Below are positions 5,423 through 11,419 of a stretch of DNA of 17,335 nt, one piece after another (positions within the stretch are counted from its first letter, which is position 1; every line of letters begins with the position of its first letter). This DNA is from Planctomycetaceae bacterium UBA4732 (lineage in GTDB: Bacteria > Planctomycetota > Planctomycetia > Gemmatales > Gemmataceae): positions 8,656 through 25,990 of the forward strand of contig DHJA01000149.1 in the NCBI GenBank assembly GCA_002404095.1, in the 5' to 3' direction. A program made the translations under genes and the position numbers. The notes beneath the pieces are model-generated. The model was not told the origin of the DNA. It was given only the letters and a program-made list of their open reading frames with translations, and did no database searches.

Positions 5423-6754
5423 TTAGGTAAAGCCCGCCTCCCGGATCGCGGCCACGGACGGCAACACCATCGACTCCAAATCCGGCCCGGCCTTGCCCGC
5501 CCACTTGTACGTTGCGGGCGTCCGGCCCTTCTGCTCTGTCAGGCGAACGAGAAGGGCCGCCTCCACCAAACCTTTCAGTAGGCGGCTAGGCCCCATGTCG
5601 TTGTCGAACCCCAAAGCCTGCTTTACGTCGGGGGTCGAGAACACGAATTTGCGCACCTTGGCTTTCAGCCGGAGGGCGTTCTGGTAGTCCTTGCCTACGC
5701 CTAGCGAGGCATGGAGGGGCGCCAGCAGCAGCCGGCGGGCCAGGGCGTAGTCGTCCACCGTCGCCGTCAAGCAGCCGTCGCGTTCCGGGCGGCAGTGCTG
5801 GGTCAGCAGGACCGCCGCTTCGATCACCGTAAACACCTGCTGGGCCACCCGGCGGCACTCGACTTTTTTTGCCGGTAGTCTTTCGGCAAGCGTCTTCCAA
5901 TAGGGGATGAGAACCTTGTAAGGCCGGAGAGATTGTTGGAACTCGTGGTGACGGTCGATCACAAACTTGAGGTCTACTGGCGCCTTCTCCGGGTCGTACT
6001 CGCTGCCAATGGACTCGACAACCTTGCGGGTCTGGCCCTCCGATTCGTCCACGCACAGCTGTAGCATCCGGTTGAGGTCTTCCTCAAAGACCGAACCGGA
6101 CGTGGTACTCTCCGCGTAGGCGACTGGGCCTTCCCGCTCTACGAACTCGGTGCGCCAGCCCTTCGTTGTCTCGTCAAAGGTCGACACGCCACGATTGACC
6201 CTGCGCTCGCTCAGGAGTTGGCGGAGCAAAGCTCCGGCGTCCTTGGAGCCGTCGTCTTGGGCGTGCTTCCGCTCGCCAGCGAGGAATATCTTGTGCTTAA
6301 AATGGACCTCCGATGTATTGAACCATGACGCCGGCGACATATTCATCGCCTCGATTTTGCAGTCGGACGGGAACAGTACGGCCACCTTGTTGAGTAGGGT
6401 GGTCTTGCCGGTTCCTGACGCGCCCCGCGTAACTACCGCGCCCGGCTTCTCCTGGATGCGTGAGGAGAAGATTTTGTACGTCAGCAATCCGTTGTCTTGC
6501 TCACCAACCAGACCTACCGCCTCAAGGTCGCGGCGGATAGCTGCGATCAGGTCAGGTTCGCGGGCCAACTCCGGGAGGTCGGGTTTGGGCTTAGGTCGGG
6601 GCCGGGGCTTGGGCGACTGCTGGGTAGGCGTCGATTCCTTTTTTCTCTTTGGGGACGGGGAGGGTAGGCGGCCGTTTGTTTCGTGCGACCCGGCCCCGTT
6701 CGCCGACGGGCGCGGTATAATAGGATTGCCGGTTCGATTTCTAGGCACAGGCAT
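5423..6754 (-). CDS. Helicase-like AAA+ ATPase of an integrated element (replication module)
   Basis: A 443-aa P-loop protein. Residues 30-60 are a Lys/Arg/Pro-rich linker. The Walker A is GASGTGKT at 111-118. KHKIFLAGE (153-161) is in the Walker B position. VAYAESTTSG (211-220) looks like sensor 1. EEDLNRMLQLCVDESEGQT (224-242) carries the arginine-finger and Q-T region typical of island-borne helicase domains found with CHC2 primases. The C-terminal part includes an ARRLLLAPLHASLG region and a winged-helix-like stretch around GFDNDMGPSRLLKGLVEAAL. I chose ATG 6754 because GGAGGA lies 8 nt upstream; a longer frame to 6895 would overlap the HTH gene and lacks conserved sequence. The role as replicative helicase for the element is inferred from family resemblance and from the CHC2 gene next in the operon. 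The gene appears intact. Confidence 0.75.
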   Translation of the reverse strand: MPVPRNRTGNPIIPRPSANGAGSHETNGRLPSPSPKRKKESTPTQQSPKPRPRPKPKPDLPELAREPDLIAAIRRDLEAVGLVGEQDNGLLTYKIFSSRIQEKPGAVVTRGASGTGKTTLLNKVAVLFPSDCKIEAMNMSPASWFNTSEVHFKHKIFLAGERKHAQDDGSKDAGALLRQLLSERRVNRGVSTFDETTKGWRTEFVEREGPVAYAESTTSGSVFEEDLNRMLQLCVDESEGQTRKVVESIGSEYDPEKAPVDLKFVIDRHHEFQQSLRPYKVLIPYWKTLAERLPAKKVECRRVAQQVFTVIEAAVLLTQHCRPERDGCLTATVDDYALARRLLLAPLHASLGVGKDYQNALRLKAKVRKFVFSTPDVKQALGFDNDMGPSRLLKGLVEAALLVRLTEQKGRTPATYKWAGKAGPDLESMVLPSVAAIREAGFT

Positions 6755-6825
6755 TTCGGTTTTCCTCCGACCAGTCCGGCGGCGCTTCTGGAAAGAAGCC
6801 GCTGGCTGGTCTTTTTCGTTACACC

Positions 6826-7050
6826 TTAACGCTCTAACGCTCCCGCCGACTCTGATTGCTCCGCCGGTTCGGCGCGGAGCCAGTCGAGTACCCATTCGCC
6901 AAGGAACAGCACCCTTCGCCCTTTCCGGGTAGAGCGGAGCGCACCCCGGCGGCGGGCCTCAGCGAGACTTCCCTCGCCCACATCCAGCATTGCGGACAGT
7001 TGCTTTGCGGTGTAAACCGCTAACGGGTTGATTGCGATGGCTTCCGGCAT
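6826..7050 (-). CDS. Excisionase/AlpA-like helix-turn-helix DNA-binding protein
   Basis: A 74-aa protein with a MerR/excisionase-type winged HTH over residues 12-60: VYTAKQLSAMLDVGEGSLAE (helices 1-2), then RRRGALRSTRKGRRVLFLGE (wing) and WVLDWLRAEP. Such HTH_17 proteins act as excisionases or transcription regulators in mobile elements. ATG 7050 follows GGAGG at 6 nt. It lies 33 bp after the 277-aa gene and 71 bp before the ATPase gene on the same strand, so it probably belongs to one operon. No integrase is nearby, so a regulatory role is as likely as excision. Confidence 0.8.
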   Translation of the reverse strand: MPEAIAINPLAVYTAKQLSAMLDVGEGSLAEARRRGALRSTRKGRRVLFLGEWVLDWLRAEPAEQSESAGALER

Positions 7051-7083
7051 CAGACGCCTCCAAGGTAGTTTTGACCTCGTCTC

Positions 7084-7917
7084 TTAGTAGTTTAGTTTCC
7101 CAGAAGGGGATAGGAAAAGGCGGATATAGGAGCGGATACCTAGCGGATAGGGGGGATACTTCGCTACTTTTTTTTGCTTCCTGCTCTCAGCTGTGGCCTT
7201 TCGGACGCCTTCCTTGACCGTGTAGCAACCGGATCGGTTGCTGCCGATTGGTAGTCCGCCGTGCCGCGCGTATTCGGCGTTCCATTTGTCGCGGATCGCC
7301 GCCGCCTTCATCTTTCCCTCAATTGACCAGCGAAGCCAAAGCTGATCGCGGTCGTAGCAGGCCCGGCGCGCCGGGCCGTGGGCTTGTACTAACATCGGCA
7401 ATACGGCTCCTTCGCCCGACAGCGATACGATGAAGTTTCTCAACCACCGCACGGCATCCCGCAGTCCCGCCGTCTGCCAAGTCTCCGCCAGCGCTTCCGG
7501 GGGCAGCCGGCCGGCGAGTGCCATGCCGAGCAACTCGCGCGACCAATCGTAGGACGGCCGCGACATGAACCGATTGTTGTGTTCGCGGAAGCCGGTATAG
7601 GTCCGGTCGTGGTCGATTCGCTCCCACGACGCCATGAGGCCGGTTTCCGACAGCGCCGCGCAGGCGCCGATAATCGCCTCATGTACGGACGGGATGAGGG
7701 ATCGCTTGGCGTCGTCCGATGGAGCGGACCATAGGGCGTCGGTGGCGTCCCGGAACGCCTTGACCGCCTCCAAGCAACGCTGTTCGGTTTCGACCCGCTG
7801 GCGGAAGGCGAGGCGCTTTGTTTGCTCCGCCGCCGCCGAACAGTCGGCGGCTTCGGTGAAGTGAGAGGGGATTAGGGACTTGGTGGACGGTGCGGACTTG
7901 GTGCGTGGACGTGCCAT
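7084..7917 (-). CDS. Uncharacterised element protein, 277 aa
   Basis: I do not recognise a named family. ATG 7917 has AGGAGA 6 nt upstream. The N-terminus is basic (MARPRTKSAPSTKSLIPSHF). The body is helical and Trp/Arg-rich: FREHNNRFMSRPSYDWSREL, then TWQTAGLRDAVRWLRNFIVS. Near residues 210-260, QLWLRWSIEGKMKAAAIRDK followed by a Lys/Arg-rich stretch could bind nucleic acid. No catalytic motif or membrane segment is seen. It is separated from the preceding gene by 112 bp that hold a TATAAT box and a strongly structured leader over its ribosome binding site, so it may be separately transcribed and regulated at translation. Longer in-frame extension to 8235 runs through that leader and is rejected. 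Confidence 0.65.
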   Translation of the reverse strand: MARPRTKSAPSTKSLIPSHFTEAADCSAAAEQTKRLAFRQRVETEQRCLEAVKAFRDATDALWSAPSDDAKRSLIPSVHEAIIGACAALSETGLMASWERIDHDRTYTGFREHNNRFMSRPSYDWSRELLGMALAGRLPPEALAETWQTAGLRDAVRWLRNFIVSLSGEGAVLPMLVQAHGPARRACYDRDQLWLRWSIEGKMKAAAIRDKWNAEYARHGGLPIGSNRSGCYTVKEGVRKATAESRKQKKVAKYPPYPLGIRSYIRLFLSPSGKLNY

Positions 7918-7921
7918 TTTT

Positions 7922-7986
7922 CGTCTCCTGGTGTTGCGGGTTTGCCTCCCCCTACGGCCCGCCAGGAGACGGTCGGAACCGTAGGG
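7922..7986 (-). promoter_or_regulatory. Candidate H-type pseudoknot sequestering the Shine-Dalgarno
   Basis: In the 5' leader of the 277-aa gene two perfect complementary pairs interleave in the order A-B-A'-B'. A is CCCTACGG (7986-7979) and A' is CCGTAGGG (7957-7950). B is CGTCTCCTGG (7971-7962) and B' is CCAGGAGACG (7931-7922), which contains the Shine-Dalgarno AGGAGA. Loops are 7, 4 and 18 nt, which fits an H-type pseudoknot. Stem B-B' would hide the ribosome binding site. A ligand, protein or ribosome transit could switch it. A further hairpin GCCGG-CCGGC lies at 7996-8013. Confidence 0.5.
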
Positions 7987-8028
7987 AGAAGCCAAGCCGG
8001 TAGCTACTCCGGCCGTCCCGCATAAGGT

Positions 8029-8034
8029 ATTATA
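8029..8034 (-). promoter_or_regulatory. Possible -10 box for the 277-aa gene
   Basis: A perfect TATAAT on the minus strand overlaps the stop codon of the 132-aa gene. The best -35 at 17-bp spacing is only TACTTT (8057-8052). Transcription would begin near 8022 and give a leader of about 105 nt carrying the predicted pseudoknot. Confidence 0.35.
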
Positions 8035-8428
8035 CCCTATTTGCGCTCTCAAAAGTATCATCGGCCGGGGCGGGGTCTTCCGGGTAATAGCACGGCACCA
8101 CTTCCACGTACTCCGGCCCCATCGCGTCCGCATACTCCAGCAGGTGGTGCCAGGTCCAGCCGAGGCGATTCTGCCAGCAGTCGTTCTCCAAGCTGCCGCC
8201 AACGGTTTGGGGCGGGGCCGGATAGCCCTCCTCAATGTCGTGGAGGTTCTGTAAGAACCTCTCGAACAGGTTCAGCTGGCAAAGCGCTTTGAACTCCCTT
8301 TGGTTTTGTTCTAAGCCCGGTTCCCAGCCGGCGTCCGCCCACGACTGTAGCTCTGACTCTGACGCAGACGCCACCGCTTCCTCCATTGCCTTGCAAATGG
8401 CCCTAATCCTCTTGCCGCTTTTCGCCAT
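8030..8428 (-). CDS. Uncharacterised element protein, 132 aa
   Basis: Not a family I recognise. ATG 8428 (MAKSGKRIRAICKAMEEAVA) has GGAGGA 7 nt upstream and is preferred. An in-frame ATG at 8569 would add 47 residues with a cysteine cluster (RCYGCSKCVTQC), but that part overlaps, antisense, the amidohydrolase remnant and lacks a good ribosome site. The protein is acidic and helical, with ELQSWADAGWEPGLEQNQRE in the N-terminal half, WQNRLGWTWHHLLEYADAMG in the C-terminal half and an acidic, Pro-containing end. It is the first gene of the minus-strand element after the right border. Confidence 0.6.
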   Translation of the reverse strand: MAKSGKRIRAICKAMEEAVASASESELQSWADAGWEPGLEQNQREFKALCQLNLFERFLQNLHDIEEGYPAPPQTVGGSLENDCWQNRLGWTWHHLLEYADAMGPEYVEVVPCYYPEDPAPADDTFESANRV

Positions 8429-8523
8429 CGTCGTATCCTCCTCAATGGCCCTGGGCAGGCTGCCGTCGCTACACTGTGTAACGCACTTTGAGCAGCCGTA
8501 GCAACGGGTAGGAGCGGTCGTAG

Positions 8524-8829
8524 GGATTCGCCTGGAATCCCCACGGAACTTATGCCAAGGAGTTGACATTTTTCGTCCGGTATGTCGGCTTTAGCGCTCT
8601 GGACGTAATCCGCTGCGCCACCCAAAGGGGGGCGGAGATCCTCGGCCGCGCGCACGAAATCGGCGCATTGGAAGTGGGTAAACTCGGCGACGTTCTCGTC
8701 GTGGACGGCGACGTGGAGGCGGACATTAGCATCTTGGAAGATCAATCGCGGATACTGGCGGTCTTGCAAGGGGGTATATTCCGGGCCGGCGTGGGCGGCG
8801 ATGGCTCATCCGGGGCGTCTAGGCTTTAG
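8524..8829 (+). pseudogene. C-terminal fragment of an amidohydrolase (imidazolonepropionase-like)
   Basis: The plus-strand frame directly after TAG 8521-8523 reads GFAWNPHGTYAKEL and FFVRYVGFSALDVIRCAT, then EIGALEVGKLGDVLVVDGD and ISILEDQSRILAVLQGG. This is the C-terminal end of a metal-dependent amidohydrolase. The GxLxxGKxxDxxVxDGDxxxDI pattern is the beta-sandwich part that follows the TIM barrel. The metal-binding His residues and about three quarters of the protein are missing. Upstream of 8521 the frame is closed and the DNA belongs to the minus-strand element, so the gene was cut here. Its tail overlaps the convergent membrane-protein gene by 24 bp. Confidence 0.8.
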
Positions 8830-9351
8830 GTCAAAGGTCCACCAATTAGTCGCTACCCATACCGATAACGTGAACAATCCGACGCCAATCGGACACCAAA
8901 TCTCCAGGGCGGCGATCTGGAAAGTCTGCCACTCCTCAACCAGTAATAAGATCCAAATGGAGGCGAGTACTGGGCCGGGAAGAAATGAAGCGACGCCGCC
9001 AAAAAGGATGTGGAAGAAATCGGCGGTCAAATGGAGTTGTTCTTCGGGTTTAACCTTTGTGCGCCACGCCTGGATGGCGGCATGAGCCGCCCACACGCCG
9101 ATGGTCGAGCAAACCGCGAAAATGAGACCCGCCACGGCCACAAGATAGACCAGCAAGTCGGTTTGATGGACGAACGCTTTGAAGGCGTCCGGCATGTCAG
9201 CAGGACGCTCATAGGACCTCGGGGCATTTCTCAGCAGGACGAAGGCCGTCAGCAGGAACGACTGGGAGCCGACCAGCCATGAGAATCGGTGATTGATTAG
9301 GTGGTCTTCCTGCTCGATCCGCCTCCGCCCGTCCTCGCGCCCTAAGTGCAT
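8806..9351 (-). CDS. Four-helix integral membrane protein, unknown function
   Basis: A 181-aa protein. After a charged N-terminus comes HLINHRFSWLVGSQSFLLTA, a conserved opening seen in bacterial membrane proteins of unknown function. Hydrophobic segments lie near residues 24-40, 66-90, 113-137 and 146-170, predicting four transmembrane helices. ATG 9351 has GGAGGG 6 nt upstream. It is divergent from recN with a 107-bp gap and convergent with the amidohydrolase remnant. It appears intact and is probably an ordinary chromosomal gene just outside the mobile element. Confidence 0.75.
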   Translation of the reverse strand: MHLGREDGRRRIEQEDHLINHRFSWLVGSQSFLLTAFVLLRNAPRSYERPADMPDAFKAFVHQTDLLVYLVAVAGLIFAVCSTIGVWAAHAAIQAWRTKVKPEEQLHLTADFFHILFGGVASFLPGPVLASIWILLLVEEWQTFQIAALEIWCPIGVGLFTLSVWVATNWWTFDLKPRRPG

Positions 9352-9458
9352 CGCGGTCCCTCCATGTCTTCAGCGCCTCGCTCTTCTCGCGCCGTCTATA
9401 CAGCCGTAGAATATAGGATTACCGTCTGGCGAGTCCAAACCTAAAATCACCGACGATC

Positions 9459-11156
9459 ATGCTCCGCGAACTGTCCGTGCAGAACCTGGCGCTGATCGAA
9501 GACGTTCGCGTCGAGCTGCAACCGGGCTTTTGCGTCTGGACCGGCGAAACCGGCGCAGGCAAGTCGCTTCTCCTCGGCGCGCTCGGTCTGCTGCTCGGCG
9601 ACCGCGGTTCCGCCGACCTGCTTCGTACCGGCGCCGACGAGCTGCGCATCACCGGCCGTTTCGAGCTGGAATCGCTGGAGTTGCGCCGCGAAGTGGAGGC
9701 GGTGCTAAACGCGCCGCTCGAAGAGAATGAAGTCATCTTGTCGCGGCGGTTGACGCGGGCCGGCCGCAGCCATGCCTACGTCAACGACCAGCCGGCCGCG
9801 GTGTCCACGCTCAAACAGGTCGGCGAATTGCTGGTGGACGTCCACGGCCAGCGCGAGAGCGAATCTCTGCTTCATCCGGCGTATCAAATGCAATTACTCG
9901 ACGCTTTCGGCAATTTGGAGACGCCGCGTAAATCCTACCTAAAACAGGCCGAAAAAGTGCGCGAACTGCGGCGGCGATATACGGCCCTGTCGGCCGCCCG
10001 GCAGCAACGACAACGCGAGTTGGCGCTCGTCCGCTTCGAGCGCGAAGAAATCGACGAGGCGGCGCTGGAACCGGGCGAAATCGCAGAGAAAACGCGCGAG
10101 CGTGAGCGGCTGGCCAATGCCCAGAATCTACAGACTTTCGCCGCGCAGGCCGCCTCGCAGCTCTATGACGACGACGGGTCGGTCGTGGAACGCCTGGGCC
10201 GATTGCAGCGCGAGGCGCAGACGTGGGCCGCCCTCGATCCCGGATTGGAAGAGGTGGTGCGCCGCCTGGAAGAGATGCAAGCCGAGGTTCAAGACGCGAC
10301 CCGGACGCTTCGCAAACTGGCGCAGCAATGGGAAGCGAATCCCGAGCGCCTCGAAGAAGTCGAGCAACGGCTACAATTCCTCCGCCGTATGGAGACAAAG
10401 TACCGGCGAAGTGTAGACGATCTGGTCGTTTATCGCGTGAGCCTCGACGAACAGGAGACGCGCCTGCAAAAGGACGAGGACGACCTGAGCGGCATCCAGG
10501 CCGGGTTGACCGAAGAGTACGCGAAGCTGAAAGCGACGGCGGCGGACCTGAGCAAGCAGCGGCGGAAGATCGCCAAGCGTTTGGCGTCCGAAACGCAGAA
10601 GCAATTTGCGGACCTCGGCATGGCGGAAGCGCGGTTGGACGCCGTGCTGGAGCCTCTGCCGTGGGGCGGCGACCCGACGACGGCGGATATTCACGCCTGG
10701 GGGGCGGAGCAGTTGGAGTTGACGTTGGCGGCCAACCCCGGCGAACCGGCCCGGCCGCTGCGCAAGGTGGCGTCCGGCGGCGAGCTGTCGCGGACGATGC
10801 TGGCGCTCAAGACCGTTCTGTCCGGGCACGACCGGCTGGGTACGCTGGTCTTCGACGAGATCGACGCCAACGTCGGCGGCCGGCTGGGCGACATACTCGG
10901 ACAAAAGCTAGCGGCTTTGGGGCGAACACATCAGGTGGTGTGCGTGACGCACTTGCCGCAGGTGGCGAGCTACGCCCGCTGGCACTGGACCATCCGCAAG
11001 GCGCGCCGCGGCAATCGGACGCTCACGCAGATTCAGACGCTTAAGGAAGAGGATCGCCTGGAGGAATTGGCGAGCATGTTGCGCGGCGCCTCCCGCGGCG
11101 AGACCACGCGACAAGAGGCGGCCGCGATGTTGGAAGCGGCGCGGCTCTCTTGGTAA
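9459..11156 (+). CDS. recN: DNA repair protein RecN
   Basis: A 565-aa SMC-like ATPase of double-strand-break repair, near the normal RecN length. The Walker A is GETGAGKS at residues 29-36. The segment VILSRRLTRAGRSHAYVNDQ and the D-H-G-Q motif (VDVHGQRE) follow. The centre is a long coiled coil rich in Glu, Arg and Leu. The signature SGGELS is at 439-444, the Walker B VFDEID at 464-469 followed by ANVGG, and the His switch in CVTHLPQVASYA. The start at ATG 9459 gives the canonical MLRELSVQNLALIE opening. No clear Shine-Dalgarno is seen. A strong hairpin follows the stop. All key residues are present, so it should be functional. Confidence 0.97.
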   Translation: MLRELSVQNLALIEDVRVELQPGFCVWTGETGAGKSLLLGALGLLLGDRGSADLLRTGADELRITGRFELESLELRREVEAVLNAPLEENEVILSRRLTRAGRSHAYVNDQPAAVSTLKQVGELLVDVHGQRESESLLHPAYQMQLLDAFGNLETPRKSYLKQAEKVRELRRRYTALSAARQQRQRELALVRFEREEIDEAALEPGEIAEKTRERERLANAQNLQTFAAQAASQLYDDDGSVVERLGRLQREAQTWAALDPGLEEVVRRLEEMQAEVQDATRTLRKLAQQWEANPERLEEVEQRLQFLRRMETKYRRSVDDLVVYRVSLDEQETRLQKDEDDLSGIQAGLTEEYAKLKATAADLSKQRRKIAKRLASETQKQFADLGMAEARLDAVLEPLPWGGDPTTADIHAWGAEQLELTLAANPGEPARPLRKVASGGELSRTMLALKTVLSGHDRLGTLVFDEIDANVGGRLGDILGQKLAALGRTHQVVCVTHLPQVASYARWHWTIRKARRGNRTLTQIQTLKEEDRLEELASMLRGASRGETTRQEAAAMLEAARLSW

Positions 11157-11161
11157 GCAGG

Positions 11162-11187
11162 CCGCCCCGCGTTCAAACGCGGGGCGG
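11162..11187 (+). terminator. Strong GC hairpin after recN (terminator-like)
   Basis: CCGCCCCGCGTT and AACGCGGGGCGG are perfectly complementary and begin 5 nt after the recN stop. No T-run follows, so intrinsic termination is not certain. It may instead be a repeat-type hairpin. Confidence 0.5.
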
Positions 11188-11208
11188 TCGTACCGGATGC
11201 GCCCAACA

Positions 11209-11341
11209 TCGAGAGGCACGCCCGGTAAGGCGGGGTGTGCCTCCCGATTTTGGCATCCGCGCCGATCTGCTCCCTCCCCCACAAGGAGGGAGGGGGCCAG
11301 AACGCCTGCCTACTTCGAGAGGCACACCCCGGTAAGGCGGG
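11209..11341. repeat. Pair of direct repeats with hairpins between recN and hydrolase
   Basis: TCGAGAGGCAC occurs at 11209-11219 and 11315-11325, and CCCGGTAAGGCGGG at 11221-11234 and 11328-11341, forming two copies of a roughly 33-bp unit. The first copy folds on itself (GAGGCAC with GTGCCTC, 11213-11243). A separate hairpin of CTCCCTCCCCC with GGAGGGAGGGGG lies near 11270-11296. The repeat probably belongs to a dispersed family in this genome. Confidence 0.6.
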
Positions 11342-11419
11342 TTTGGCTTGACACGCGTCGGCCCGTTGCTATTCTCCCGTACTGGTTTGCGACCCCCGCG
11401 AGGCGCCGAGGGACGACTC

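Larger units (their letters stand above)
5148..5432. repeat. Long inverted repeat, left arm interrupted by an insertion
   Basis: If the 5167-5277 element and one TAA are removed, the left arm reads CTTTGCCTAACTAACTAA then CCCGGAACGATATACCCCCC. The reverse complement of the right arm (5394-5432) reads CTTTACCTAACTAACTAA then CCCCGGAACGATATACCCCCC. The arms therefore match over about 38 bp with one substitution and one single-base gap. The right arm includes the stop codon of the ATPase gene. In the present sequence the perfect inner portion is CCGGAACGATATACCCCCC at 5282-5300 pairing with 5394-5412. Confidence 0.8.

Noticed and set aside
6755..6895. N-terminal extension of the ATPase to 6895
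   Set aside because: It overlaps the HTH gene and has no ribosome site, whereas ATG 6754 has GGAGGA at good spacing.
7918..8235. N-terminal extension of the 277-aa protein
   Set aside because: It runs through the structured leader and antisense-like low-complexity Arg/Thr sequence; ATG 7917 has a good Shine-Dalgarno.
8500..8522. attC-like end (GCAACGGGTAGGAGC) at the right border
   Set aside because: It resembles the GCGACGGGTTAGGC box only loosely and has no complementary partner box nearby.
8429..8569. 47-residue N-terminal extension with a cysteine cluster on the 132-aa protein
   Set aside because: Its first part is antisense to the conserved amidohydrolase tail and it lacks a ribosome site; the cluster is probably chance.
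10223..11044. 273-codon plus-strand frame inside recN
   Set aside because: It is an Arg/Gly-rich out-of-frame read of recN with no independent motif.
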